DNA of 64,000 nt. It comes from Brachybacterium phenoliresistens (GTDB taxonomy: Bacteria > Actinomycetota > Actinomycetes > Actinomycetales > Dermabacteraceae). Of the stretch, positions 53,415-62,223 are shown one piece after another. How positions within the stretch are numbered: the stretch's first letter is position 1; every line of letters begins with the position of its first letter. The notes under the pieces are model-generated. The model had not been told where the DNA came from, searched no databases, and saw only the letters and a program-made list of their open reading frames with translations. The stretch spans positions 91,417 to 155,416 of the forward strand of contig NZ_KK069991.1 of the NCBI RefSeq assembly GCF_000576425.1. The letters run 5' to 3'. The translations under genes and the position numbers were made by a program.

Positions 53415-54617
53415 ATGCACGAGCTCGACGGACGGATCCAGCACTACGCCTGGGGATCGGCGACCGCCATCCCCCAGTTCCTGGGCCGCGACGCGGACGG
53501 TACGCCGTGGGCGGAGGTCTGGTACGGCGCGCACCCCCTGGCGCCCTCGCAGCTGCCCGGAGGGCTGGACCTGGACGCGGCGATCGCCGCGGACCCGCGG
53601 CGCACCCTCGGCGACGGCGTCGCCCGGGCCTTCGAGGACCGCCTGCCCTTCCTGCTGAAGATCATCGCCCCCGAACGGCCGCTGTCCCTGCAGGTCCATC
53701 CCACGCGCGAGCACGCCGCCGAGTCCTTCGCCGCGGAGAACGCCGCCGGGCTGGCCCTGGACTCCCCGCACCGCAACTACCGCGACGACAACCACAAGCC
53801 CGAGATGCTGGTGGCCCTGACCCGCTTCACCGCCCTGTGCGGCTTCCGCACCCCGCGCCGCGCCGCCGCGATCCTCGAGGGGCTGGGCACCGACCTCACC
53901 GATCGCCTCCATTCCCTGCTGGTGCGCAACCCGACCGCCCACGGCATGCGCGCGGCGTTCCGCACCCTCGTCTCCTCGTCGATGCGTCCGCCGGCCCGCG
54001 CCGTCGAGGAGGTCGTCGCCGCGTGCCGCGCACGCCACGAGGCCGGGGCGTCCCCGTCCCCGCGCATCGACCGGATCGTGTCGCTGCTGGCCGAGCACCA
54101 CCCGGGCGATCCCGGCGTCGCCGCGGCGCTGCTGCTGAACCCGGTCACCCTGCAGCCCGGCGAGGCCATGTTCGTGCCCGCCGGGGCGCTGCACGCCTAC
54201 CTGCACGGCGTGGGGGTGGAGATCATGGCGGCTAGCGACAACGTGCTGCGCGCCGGGCTGACCCCCAAGCGGGTCGATGCCGACGAGATGCTCCAGTGCG
54301 TGAGCGTCGCCGCCGCCCCGCCGCTGCGCGTCGCCCCCGAGCGCCAGAACGCCACCTCGGTGGCCTACTACGCCCCGGTGGACGATTTCGAGCTGTCGAT
54401 GACCACCCTCGAGGATCCGCCCGGCGTCTTCGGGCGCCGCCACGCCGTCCCCGGCAGCGGGCCGCGGATCGTGCTGGGCCTGGAGGGCGAGGTGCTGCTG
54501 GAGACCGACGCGGGCCGGCACGTGCTGCCCGCCGGGCGCGCCGTGTTCGTCCCCGCGGCCGACGGCGCCCTGCGCGCCGGCGGCCGGGGGCGCTTCGCCC
54601 AGGCGTGCGTCCCGTGA
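53415..54617 (+). CDS. manA: Mannose-6-phosphate isomerase, class I
   Basis: 400 residues. QHYAWGSATAIPQFLG and AEVWYGAHPLAPSQL at the N-terminus; zinc ligands in LSLQVHPTREHAAESF and in DNHKPEMLVAL; FVPAGALHAYLHGVGVEIMA in the C-terminal cupin. It interconverts fructose-6-P and mannose-6-P, supplying GDP-mannose and GDP-fucose for the glycan. GGAGG with AGGG lie upstream of the ATG. The stop overlaps the PqqD-like gene by 4 bp, tying sugar supply to the kinase cassette. Confidence 0.94.
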   Translation: MHELDGRIQHYAWGSATAIPQFLGRDADGTPWAEVWYGAHPLAPSQLPGGLDLDAAIAADPRRTLGDGVARAFEDRLPFLLKIIAPERPLSLQVHPTREHAAESFAAENAAGLALDSPHRNYRDDNHKPEMLVALTRFTALCGFRTPRRAAAILEGLGTDLTDRLHSLLVRNPTAHGMRAAFRTLVSSSMRPPARAVEEVVAACRARHEAGASPSPRIDRIVSLLAEHHPGDPGVAAALLLNPVTLQPGEAMFVPAGALHAYLHGVGVEIMAASDNVLRAGLTPKRVDADEMLQCVSVAAAPPLRVAPERQNATSVAYYAPVDDFELSMTTLEDPPGVFGRRHAVPGSGPRIVLGLEGEVLLETDAGRHVLPAGRAVFVPAADGALRAGGRGRFAQACVP

Positions 54618-54916
54618 GCCGACGCTTCCGCCTGCGGCCGATGGTCCACGAGGTCGAGGACGGCGAGGTGTGGGCCGGCGTCCTGCCCGACGGCCCGATC
54701 CTCCGCCTCGGCGGGGCCGCGGCGCCGCTGCTGGCCGTGCTCGCCGAGCAGGAGGACGCCCTGGACGCCGCCGGCATCGCCGACCGGATGCGCGCGGAGG
54801 TCGAGGGCATGCCCGAGGACGCCGAGCACGTCATCCGCGGCTTCCTCGACCAGCTCGCCGACCTCGGCCTCGTCGAGACCGTCGACGACGCCCCACCCGA
54901 CCAGGAGAACCCATGA
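54614..54916 (+). CDS. PqqD-like peptide-recognition (RRE-fold) protein
   Basis: 100 residues from a GTG overlapping the manA stop by 4 bp. A small winged-helix-like protein: beta strands (RPMVHEVEDGEVWAGVLPDG), then helices with VIRGFLDQLADLGLVETVDD, the PqqD C-terminal pattern. PqqD-type proteins bind leader peptides and present them to modifying enzymes. Here it is coupled by ATGA to a kinase that carries a second PqqD-like domain. No precursor peptide was found nearby. The call rests on a short pattern and on context. Confidence 0.65.
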   Translation: MSRRFRLRPMVHEVEDGEVWAGVLPDGPILRLGGAAAPLLAVLAEQEDALDAAGIADRMRAEVEGMPEDAEHVIRGFLDQLADLGLVETVDDAPPDQENP

Positions 54917-56103
54917 CCCCGGCACCCGCCGAGATCGACCTGCACACCCTGCATCTGCGCATCGCCGGTCTCGGGCTCCAGCTCGACTTCGGTCCCGGCC
55001 ACGAGGCCCTCGCGGAGGAGGCGGCGCGCCTGTGGGCGCACCTGGCCGCGGACCCCGAGGCGGGGACCGTCCCGATCGGCCCCGAGGTCCCGACGACCCG
55101 CCGCACCTACCTCGTCCCGCCCGAGGACGCCCGCGCCGAGGCGGCGCGCTGGATCGCCGACGGGCGGGTCGAGGCGCTCGGCCCGCTGCTCACCCGCCCG
55201 GACGCGGTGATCCTCGCCCCCGGCCCCGGGGCGGCCTACGCGCTCTCCGGCGACGTGACGCGCGAGATCATCGGCCGGCTGCTCGGCACCCGGATCCTGC
55301 TGCACGCCGGCGTCGTCGCGCACCCGCAGCGGGGCGTCGTGGCGATGGTCGGGGCATCGGGCGCCGGGAAGTCCACCGCGACGCTCACGCTGGGACGCGA
55401 GGGCGCCTATCTCACCGACGAGCTCGCGATCATCGACCCGGTGAGCCGCGCCGTCACCGCGTACGCCAAGCCCGTCTCCCGGATCTCCGCCGCCTCCGGG
55501 CGGAAGCAGGATCACGCCCTCGACGCGCTGGGGCTGGAACCGGCCCCCGGCGCCACGGGCATCGACGTCCTCGTGCTGCTGGACCGGGCCGAGGACGCCT
55601 CGCCGGGCCTCGAGCGCGTGCCCCAGGCCGAGGCCCTGCTGGCGCTGGTCGAGCAGTCCTCGTCCCTCTGGGCGGTCCCGCACGGCCTGGCCTCCCTCGC
55701 GGAGATCCTCCGCCGCGCCGGCGGCGCGCTGCGCGCCCGATACGCGGAGGCCACGCAGCTCGCCGCCCTCCTGGCCGACCCTCCGCCGCCCTGCGAGGAG
55801 GCATGGGAGGAGATCCCGGTGCCCGATCTCGAGGCGCCGACCGAGGGAGCCCTCGCGCTGGCACCGCTCGCGCAGGCGCTCGCCGTGGAGGACGGGCTGG
55901 TGCTGCTCGCCGAGGGCCGCGCCACGCACCTGGTCGGGCTCGGGGCCGTCATCTGGGAGGAGCTCGCCGCCGTCGGCTCCCTCGGCATCGAGGAGCTCGA
56001 GCAGCGGGTCGTCGCGTTCGCCGGCCCCCACCCCGACAGCGCCGCCATGCTGGCCGCGGCCGTCGACACCCTCGTCGAGGACGGCTGGATCCGCCGCGGC
56101 TGA
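54913..56103 (+). CDS. HPr-kinase-like protein with C-terminal PqqD-like domain
   Basis: 396 residues. Middle domain: HAGVVAHPQRGVVAMVGASG then GAGKSTATL, a Walker A at about residues 147-155, followed by YLTDELAIID, as in HprK-type kinases and the lasso-peptide kinases derived from them. The first ~120 residues are a divergent N-terminal domain. The last ~75 (VEDGLVLLAEGRATHLVGLG, ending VDTLVEDGWIRR) repeat the PqqD pattern. A conventional HPr kinase is unlikely, as no HPr/PTS genes are nearby and the PqqD part implies a peptide or protein target. ATGA overlap with the small PqqD-like gene. Confidence 0.75.
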   Translation: MTPAPAEIDLHTLHLRIAGLGLQLDFGPGHEALAEEAARLWAHLAADPEAGTVPIGPEVPTTRRTYLVPPEDARAEAARWIADGRVEALGPLLTRPDAVILAPGPGAAYALSGDVTREIIGRLLGTRILLHAGVVAHPQRGVVAMVGASGAGKSTATLTLGREGAYLTDELAIIDPVSRAVTAYAKPVSRISAASGRKQDHALDALGLEPAPGATGIDVLVLLDRAEDASPGLERVPQAEALLALVEQSSSLWAVPHGLASLAEILRRAGGALRARYAEATQLAALLADPPPPCEEAWEEIPVPDLEAPTEGALALAPLAQALAVEDGLVLLAEGRATHLVGLGAVIWEELAAVGSLGIEELEQRVVAFAGPHPDSAAMLAAAVDTLVEDGWIRRG

Positions 56104-56169
56104 GCGTCAGCATCCAGGACCCGACCGGGGCGCGGGCGATCCCCGGGCGCCCTGGGCGCGTGCGGCCGG

Positions 56170-57237
56170 TCAGACAGCGGGGAGGTCACCCGTCTCGCGG
56201 GCCTCGGCGAGCTGCTCGATGATCTCCTCCACGAAGCGGATCACGTCGTTGCCGCCGCGCACCGGTCCGCCGGCGAGCATGCCATCGGCACCCAGCAGGA
56301 CGGCCGAGGGGGAGTGACGGGCGCGGAAGACGTCCATGAGGTTGCGGTCGATGTCCTGGGCGGCGGTCTCCCCGGCGCGCTCCAGGACGGAGGCGGGCAG
56401 CTCCTCCGGCGGCACGCGGAACAGGGTGCGGATCGTGATCACATCCCCGATCTCCTCGAGCCATCCCGGGACGGAGGAGAGCACGCGCTCGCAGGGGCCG
56501 CAGCCGGGCTGCACCCAGATCAGCAGGGCCGCCCGCTCGCGCGTCAGGGTCTTCAGCGTGATCGGCTCCTGTCCGGCCATGCGGAGCATGCCGTAGGGCG
56601 TGGAGGAGCGCTGGTAGTCGAGCTCGGCGTCCATGGCGGCGGCATCGGCCGGGAGATCCGAGGGCAGTGCCGGATCGTCGCCGGTGGCCTGGTCGGCCGG
56701 GGTGCCGCCCTCCGGGGCGGGGCGGCGCGATCCTCCGAGGGTCAGAGCGGTGAGCAGCACCGCGAGGGACAGCGCCAGCAGCAGAGCGAGGGTGGAGGGA
56801 GCCTCGGCCCGCAGCGCCTGCGCGGTCGTGCCCGAGGCCGCGGAGCCCAGCGCCAGCGCGGCGAGGACGACCAGCAGGATGTTGCGGCCCAGCGTGGTGC
56901 GCGAGACGGTGGGGGAGCCGAGCGTGCCGAAGCACGAGCACGTCACGGCCTCCCCGAAGGTCAGCGCCCGCGCGATGATGACGAGATAGGCGAGCATCAG
57001 CAGCAGCGTCGCGGCGGCGAGGACGCCCTGCAGCCCCGGCACCGGGATCCACACCGCCAGGGCGAGGACGATCTCCGCGAGGGGCAGGGCGGTCGCGGCG
57101 GCGGGGTGCAGGGAGCGGGCGGGCAGGCGCAGCGAGAGCATCGCATCGGCCGTGGCGGTCCGGTCGGAGAGCTTCGCCAGGCCGCTGACCAGGAGCGTGA
57201 GGGAGATCAGCGCCTGCGCGGCGAGCAGCACGGTCAT
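56170..57237 (-). CDS. MauE/DoxX-like membrane protein fused to a thioredoxin-like domain
   Basis: 355 residues. Four to five helices in residues 1-168 with a Cys pair in FGEAVTCSCFGTLG (residues ~100-102), as in MauE-type redox proteins. After a ~55-residue linker comes a thioredoxin fold with WVQPGCGPCERVL (CGPC at ~246-249). The thioredoxin domain is probably outside and re-reduced through the membrane part. Such fusions support disulfide formation or reduction in secreted proteins. ATGA overlap with the phosphatase gene upstream. Target unknown. Confidence 0.78.
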   Translation of the reverse strand: MTVLLAAQALISLTLLVSGLAKLSDRTATADAMLSLRLPARSLHPAAATALPLAEIVLALAVWIPVPGLQGVLAAATLLLMLAYLVIIARALTFGEAVTCSCFGTLGSPTVSRTTLGRNILLVVLAALALGSAASGTTAQALRAEAPSTLALLLALSLAVLLTALTLGGSRRPAPEGGTPADQATGDDPALPSDLPADAAAMDAELDYQRSSTPYGMLRMAGQEPITLKTLTRERAALLIWVQPGCGPCERVLSSVPGWLEEIGDVITIRTLFRVPPEELPASVLERAGETAAQDIDRNLMDVFRARHSPSAVLLGADGMLAGGPVRGGNDVIRFVEEIIEQLAEARETGDLPAV

Positions 57238-57800
57238 CGGGCGGTGTCCTCCGTCCCGCTCCGCCGCAGCAGAGCGGCCAGCGCCGTCACGTGCTCCTGG
57301 ATCATCCTCGCGGACTGCGCCGCGGCCTGCTCCGAGCGGCGGTAGGGATCGGGGATATCGCGCCCCGCCGGCGCGGACGCCCGGGTCCAGGCGGCGACGG
57401 CTCCGCGGTTCAGCGGCCTGTCGCCGACCTGCGCCGTGAGCTCGGGCAGGTGGCCCAGCAGACCGGTGCGGCGCGCGGCGGCGGGAGACTCCTCGAGCAC
57501 CAGGTTGCGCTGGCGCCCGGACATGACCAGGACCAGATCGGCCGAGAGGTCCTCGACCTGCAGCTGCCGGGAGCGGAAGCCGTCGCTGCCCACTCCGAGC
57601 AGGGCGAGCTGCCCGGCCATCTGCCGCTCCATCCCCTGCCCGACGAGCGCGTAGGTGCCGCGGCTGCTCACCGCGAGCCCCGGCACGCGATCGCGCAGCA
57701 GGAGCTCGGCGAAGGGGGAGCGGCAGACGTTGCCCGTGCAGACGAACAGCACCGAGCGCACGGGATCGTCCGCAGAGCGCGGCGTGAGGGGTTCGGTCAT
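57234..57800 (-). CDS. Low-molecular-weight protein-tyrosine phosphatase
   Basis: 188 residues. VLFVCTGNVCRSPFAELLL is the CX5R active-site loop and RDIPDPYRRS holds the general-acid Asp. It likely removes phosphate from the Tyr cluster of the BY-kinase at 26295, as Wzb does for Wzc. The ATG is 6 bp after TAGCCT, which suggests a leaderless transcript; a GGAGG lies too close to the ATG to serve well. It is followed by the MauE-thioredoxin gene with a 4-bp overlap. Confidence 0.88.
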   Translation of the reverse strand: MTEPLTPRSADDPVRSVLFVCTGNVCRSPFAELLLRDRVPGLAVSSRGTYALVGQGMERQMAGQLALLGVGSDGFRSRQLQVEDLSADLVLVMSGRQRNLVLEESPAAARRTGLLGHLPELTAQVGDRPLNRGAVAAWTRASAPAGRDIPDPYRRSEQAAAQSARMIQEHVTALAALLRRSGTEDTAR

Positions 57801-58256
57801 GCCTCCAGGCTACTCGGCGGGCATCGTGGCGAGCTGGGCCCGGGCCGCGATGCGGCTTTCCCCGCGGCAGGGAGTGAGGGAGGCCGGGGAATCGGCACGA
57901 TGTCCGCATCGCGGGACGATCGAGCCGCCGGTACGGACCCCCGAAAAAGGGGGGTGGCGCGTCGGGCCGAGAAGTGCTCGGAACGTGCCGGGAGGCCGCC
58001 GCAGCGGCCTACCTGACAGTAAGGTCACGAACCGGTGACGAATGGATTCTTGTGCGCCTGAGAGGATGTGCATCCGCGCTGGGCATGCGAGGATCGGCAC
58101 GGGTCTCTCGCTGCCCGCCGGACGCCAGGGGTTCTGTGGTCGCGCCGACGGGCAGGGAGTCGCGGAGTCCGCGACAGGGGTGATTTCAGCAGTATGCCTC
58201 GCGCTGCCCTGTATTACGGCTTTCCCTATTTCCCTTGGTTTTCGAAAGAGGTTCAG
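57801..58256. other. 456-bp intergenic region between divergent genes
   Basis: It separates the phosphatase (-) from the secreted protein gene (+). It contains a short C/G hairpin (ACCCCC 57937-57942 with GGGGGT), the inverted pair GTCAC/GTGAC at 58024-58039, and a pyrimidine-rich, AT-richer stretch just before 58257. No gene was recognised; the long leader may be regulatory. Confidence 0.5.
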
Positions 58257-59870
58257 ATGAGCACCGGAGTTTCCCCCGAGACTCGGGAGACCACTCCCCG
58301 TCTCCACCCGTCGCGTCGCGCGATCGTCAAGGGCGCCGCCTGGGCCGCGCCGGTCGCAGCAGCGTCCGTCGCCGCGCCCGCGATGGCCGCCAGCCCCACC
58401 CAGTGCGCCCCCGTGGGCACGCTGTTCGACGCGCAGGCACGCGGCCGCTTCCTCAGCGGCGCGATCGGCGGCGTGAACCTCGACAACGTGGCCGCCGTCG
58501 AAGGCGCTCACGCCCAGGCCGTCGCCGGCACCCCCATCGACGAGGAGTCCGCGGGTCTGGACGTCAGCGTCCTGAACACGCTGAACCTGAGCCTGGGCGG
58601 CCTCACCGGCGCCGTCTCGGACATCCTCACCATCGTGGCCGCTCAGGACGCCGGTGTGCTGAACCAGTACGCCTACGCGAACGAGGCCGCGGAGGGCACT
58701 AACACCGGCGAGATCGGCGCCTCGGGCGCCGTCAACCAGGCGAGCGGTGCGCTGACTCTGGACACCGGCTCCTCGAACCCGCCCGAGCTGGGCAGCATTG
58801 ACCTGCGCTCGCTCCTGCAGCAGGTCGCCGGGGACAACAGCGTCACCCAGCTGCTCTCCTACATCTCGGACCTCCGCCTGAACATCGGCGCCCTCGCGGG
58901 TCGCGCCTACATGGACTCCCTGTGCGTCGAGCCCGACGTGGACCAGGTCGAGCGCGACTACCTCATCGCCTACCTGCGGCTGGTCGTGGAGTCGGACCTC
59001 GTCGGCCAGCTCCTCACCACCCTCAACGAGGTGCTGCCGACGCTGACGATCTCCACCTCGGCCGTGTGGAGCATCCTCCAGGGCGTCCCGCTGCTCGGCG
59101 GTCTCCTGTCCGCCCTCGGCCAGAGCGCCCTCGAGGTCACCGCCACCGTCGACCTCGCGCAGCTGACCGGCGAGCCCATCCCCGATGACGTCAACTCCGC
59201 GCTGCGGATCGATTTCGAGGACGGGACCATCACGCTCGACGTCGCATCCTTGCTGGGCGGTGCGTACACGGGTGACATCTCCGAGTTCCTCAACGAGCTC
59301 TCCCCGAACACGCGCCTCTTCGTCGACGCCGGGCTGCCCGGTGGCGCCGTCGTGGCGCTCACCGACAGCTGGGTCGACGGCCTCATCGAGCGGCTGAAGG
59401 ACCTCGTCTTCGTGTCCGTCCGGGCGGGCAGCGTGACCGGTCTCGGCGCGACCGGTCTGCTCATCGAAGGCACCCTCCGCCAGTTCCTCGAGGGCGGCGC
59501 GACGGCGACCTTCCGGCTGCTCGGAGCGTCGATCAACCTCGGCGCACTGCTGAACCCGCTGCTCGCCAGCATCGGCGACCTGGTCCAGGACACTCTCGAC
59601 ACCCTGCTGAACGACAGCGCCCTGCTGGACACCGCCCTCGGCGGAGTCAACGAGCTGCTGGCGGCGCTGTTCGACGTGCTCTCGGGCGTCCTCTCGATCA
59701 CGGTCAACGCCCAGAACGACGCGAGCGGCACGATCCCGTCGTACTACCAGGCCATCACTCCGGCCGGCCGGTACGACGTCGCCGCCCTGCACCTGGAGAT
59801 CCTCGGCATCGCGAACCTGCTGAACCTCTCCCTCGCGCGCGGCTCCGTCGGGGAGAACACCCCCCGCTGA
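58257..59870 (+). CDS. Tat-type secreted choice-of-anchor G-like surface protein
   Basis: 537 residues. The signal peptide SRRAIVKGAAWAAPVAAASV followed by AAPAMAAS has a twin Arg and cleaves near residue 44. The mature protein has alternating hydrophobic helices and strands (repeated LLSAL, LLNDSALL and DVLSGVLSITV patterns) and no LPXTG, C-terminal helix or charged tail. The layout (LDAQARGRFLSG-like start, QASGALTL, ALTLDTGSS) recalls 'choice-of-anchor G' proteins of Gram-positive bacteria. How it attaches to the wall is unknown. AGAGG lies upstream of the ATG. Confidence 0.7.
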   Translation: MSTGVSPETRETTPRLHPSRRAIVKGAAWAAPVAAASVAAPAMAASPTQCAPVGTLFDAQARGRFLSGAIGGVNLDNVAAVEGAHAQAVAGTPIDEESAGLDVSVLNTLNLSLGGLTGAVSDILTIVAAQDAGVLNQYAYANEAAEGTNTGEIGASGAVNQASGALTLDTGSSNPPELGSIDLRSLLQQVAGDNSVTQLLSYISDLRLNIGALAGRAYMDSLCVEPDVDQVERDYLIAYLRLVVESDLVGQLLTTLNEVLPTLTISTSAVWSILQGVPLLGGLLSALGQSALEVTATVDLAQLTGEPIPDDVNSALRIDFEDGTITLDVASLLGGAYTGDISEFLNELSPNTRLFVDAGLPGGAVVALTDSWVDGLIERLKDLVFVSVRAGSVTGLGATGLLIEGTLRQFLEGGATATFRLLGASINLGALLNPLLASIGDLVQDTLDTLLNDSALLDTALGGVNELLAALFDVLSGVLSITVNAQNDASGTIPSYYQAITPAGRYDVAALHLEILGIANLLNLSLARGSVGENTPR

Positions 59871-59884
59871 CCCGCGACCATCTC

Positions 59885-59925
59885 GGAACGCCCCGGTGCT
59901 GCTGCGCGCAGCGCCGGGGCGTTCC
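59885..59925 (+). terminator. Hairpin terminator after the secreted protein gene
   Basis: 16-bp arms (59885-59900 and 59910-59925) with one GU pair and a 9-bp loop, 14 bp past the stop. No T-tract. Confidence 0.65.
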
Positions 59926-59988
59926 GCATCCGCGCTCCTGCGGCGCCGGGCCGGGGCTTCCGGGCCTGCATCGGCCGCGGAGTCCGCG

Positions 59989-59994
59989 TAGCGT
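59989..59994 (+). promoter_or_regulatory. -10-like element for leaderless aldehyde dehydrogenase gene
   Basis: TAGCGT followed by 6 bp and the ATG at 60001, with no ribosome site. Confidence 0.4.
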
Positions 59995-60000
59995 GAGCGC

Positions 60001-61422
60001 ATGAGCGAAACCCCCTCGCAGAACGAGCCCACCGCGCAGCTGCGCGAGCGCATCGCCGGGGAGGTCGCCGCGCTGCGCGCCTCCTACGCCCGGGGCATCA
60101 CACGGGACGTCGCCGCCCGCCGCGCAGCCCTCGACGCCCTCGCGGCCGGGATCCGGGCGCACGGCGACGCGCTGCGAGAGGCGCTGCGCGAGGACCTCGG
60201 CAAGCATCCCGTGGAATCGGACGTCACCGAGATCGGCACCGTGCTGGCGGAGATCGCCCACGTGCGCCGCAGCCTGCACCGCTGGCTGCGCCCCGAACCG
60301 ATCCCGCTGGGGGCGATGCTCACACCCGCCCGCGGCAGCCTGCACCGCGAGCCGCTGGGCACCGTGCTGATCATCGCTCCGTGGAACTACCCCGTGAACC
60401 TCTCGCTGATGCCGCTGGTGGGCGCCATCGCCGGCGGGAACACGGCCATCCTCACGCCCAGCGAGACGGCCCCCGCGACCAGCGCGGCCCTCGCCGCCCT
60501 GGTGAGCGAGCATCTCGATCCCGGCTGGGTGCGCGTGGTCGAGGGCGGCATCCCCGAGACCACCGCCCTGCTCGAGCAGCGCTTCGACCTCATCTTCTAC
60601 ACCGGCGGCGGGCCCGTCGCCCGCATCGTCGCGCGCGCCGCGGCCGAGCACCTCACCCCGACCGTCCTCGAGCTGGGCGGCAAGAGCCCCGCCTTCGTGG
60701 ACGAGGGCGTCGACCTCGCCGCCGCCGCCCGGCGGATCGTCTGGGGCAAGCTCACCAACGCCGGCCAGACCTGCGTCGCCCCCGACCACCTGATGGCCAC
60801 CCGCGCCACCCTCGACGCCCTCCTGCCGCACCTGCGCGACGCGATCCGCGCCCAGCACGGCGCCGACCCCCGCCACAGCCGCGCCTACGGGCGCATCGTG
60901 AACCAGCGACAGACCGAGCGCCTGGCCGCGCTCATCGACCCGGCCCAGGTCGTCATCGGCGGGCAGGTCGACGTCCCGTCCCGCTACGTCGCCCCGACCG
61001 TCCTGGACGGCGTCCGCCCTACCGACCCGTGCATGGGCGAGGAGATCTTCGGGCCGATCCTCCCGCTGCTCGAGGTCTCCTCGGCCGATGAGGCGATCGC
61101 CCGGATCGGGGCGGGAGAGGCGCCGCTGACCGCCTACGTCTTCTCGCCCGATCCGCAGGTCCAGGAGCGCTTCGTGCGCGAGACCCGCTCCGGGTCGCTC
61201 GCGCTGGACGTCACCCTCGCCCACCTCGGCGCGCGAGAGATGCCCTTCGGCGGGGTCGGCGCCTCCGGCAGCGGCGCCTACCACGGCCGCGCCTCACTGG
61301 AGACGTTCACGCACGCCAAGCCCGTGGTGAAGAAGCCGCTGAGCCCGGACACCCTGCGCCTGGTCCAGCCGCCCTACACGGGCCTGCGGGCCCGGATGGT
61401 CCAACGGATCCTGCAGCGGTGA
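60001..61422 (+). CDS. Aldehyde dehydrogenase, class 3 type
   Basis: 473 residues. Asn in IIAPWNYPVNLSLMPL, catalytic Glu in TVLELGGKSPAFVDE, and catalytic Cys in NAGQTCVAPDH. The C-terminus (MPFGGVGASGSGAYHGRASL) matches class 3 (YwdH/AlkH-like) NAD(P)-dependent enzymes acting on medium-chain or aromatic aldehydes. It is transcribed alone with a likely leaderless start. The exact substrate is unknown. Confidence 0.92.
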   Translation: MSETPSQNEPTAQLRERIAGEVAALRASYARGITRDVAARRAALDALAAGIRAHGDALREALREDLGKHPVESDVTEIGTVLAEIAHVRRSLHRWLRPEPIPLGAMLTPARGSLHREPLGTVLIIAPWNYPVNLSLMPLVGAIAGGNTAILTPSETAPATSAALAALVSEHLDPGWVRVVEGGIPETTALLEQRFDLIFYTGGGPVARIVARAAAEHLTPTVLELGGKSPAFVDEGVDLAAAARRIVWGKLTNAGQTCVAPDHLMATRATLDALLPHLRDAIRAQHGADPRHSRAYGRIVNQRQTERLAALIDPAQVVIGGQVDVPSRYVAPTVLDGVRPTDPCMGEEIFGPILPLLEVSSADEAIARIGAGEAPLTAYVFSPDPQVQERFVRETRSGSLALDVTLAHLGAREMPFGGVGASGSGAYHGRASLETFTHAKPVVKKPLSPDTLRLVQPPYTGLRARMVQRILQR

Positions 61423-61425
61423 CCG

Positions 61426-61472
61426 CCCCGGGGAGGGCGGCCGGTCATGGCGGCCGCCGTCCTCCCGGGCGC
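61426..61472 (+). terminator. Imperfect GC-rich hairpin after the aldehyde dehydrogenase gene
   Basis: Arms around 61426-61444 and 61451-61470 pair with small bulges; no T-tract. Confidence 0.4.
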
Positions 61473-61588
61473 AGCGCCTGGCGGTGTGTTCGTCGTCCCA
61501 TGCGGCCCGGATGTGTATCGTCGCGCCCGGCCCGGGGATAGGCTTCGACGCCGGCGGAAGGATTCCGCTCAGGGGGCGAGGAGACGTG

Positions 61589-62179
61589 ATGGTGGATCAG
61601 ATCCATGGGGACGACCGTGCGATGACGCGGCGGCGCCTGATGCGAGGCGTCGCATGGGCCGTGCCGACCCTCGCGGTCAGCGTGGCGGCCCCGGCCGTCG
61701 CCGCCTCCCAGCTCGGGCCCGAGGTCGGCGGCTCCACCCAGTTCCAGTCGTCCTGCTCCGGGACGACGCAGACGCTCACGATCAACGGCACGGGTAGCTA
61801 CCCCTCGCAGGGGACTTGGATCTCGAACGTCCCGTCCGCCCCGGCCCCCACCTCGGCGACGCTGACCGCGTACTACCCGACGGACCTCGCCCCGCTGACC
61901 TGGACCCGCCTCGGGACCGGCAGCCCGGCCTGGACCGTGCCGGTCGTCGATACGAGCGTTGCGCAGATCAGCGGGTACACGGCCTACTCCTCCACCTACT
62001 CCGGCGCCTGGACCTACGACACCCCGAACCGGCGCTTCTACAACGCCGCGCGGCCCCACTTCCAGGCGGTGCGGTCCGGGCGCACGTGCGTGACGCCCGT
62101 GACCATCTACGTGCAGCGTCAGGTGACCCTCAGCGGCCAGGCCTACTCCGTGCGCCGCGGTCCCTCGACCCTCTCCTGA
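61589..62179 (+). CDS. Tat-type secreted protein of unknown function
   Basis: 196 residues. The signal TRRRLMRGVAWAVPTLAVSV then AAPAVAAS closely resembles that of the 58257 protein and cleaves near residue 39. The mature ~155 residues are Thr/Ser/Tyr-rich and beta-type (TATLNINGTGSYPSQ-like stretches), with two Cys (SSCSGTT and GRTCVTPVT) that could form a disulfide. It resembles no enzyme known to me. GAGGAG lies 5 bp before the ATG. A disulfide would fit the nearby MauE-thioredoxin fusion as partner. Confidence 0.7.
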   Translation: MVDQIHGDDRAMTRRRLMRGVAWAVPTLAVSVAAPAVAASQLGPEVGGSTQFQSSCSGTTQTLTINGTGSYPSQGTWISNVPSAPAPTSATLTAYYPTDLAPLTWTRLGTGSPAWTVPVVDTSVAQISGYTAYSSTYSGAWTYDTPNRRFYNAARPHFQAVRSGRTCVTPVTIYVQRQVTLSGQAYSVRRGPSTLS

Positions 62180-62223
62180 GCCCCGCCGCCCCGTCGGGCC
62201 TGCGGTCCCGGCATGTCTCGCCG

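Noticed and set aside
54913..56103. Reading the kinase as a true HPr kinase/phosphorylase of carbon catabolite control
   Set aside because: No PTS genes nearby, a divergent N-terminus and a C-terminal PqqD-like domain argue for a different target.
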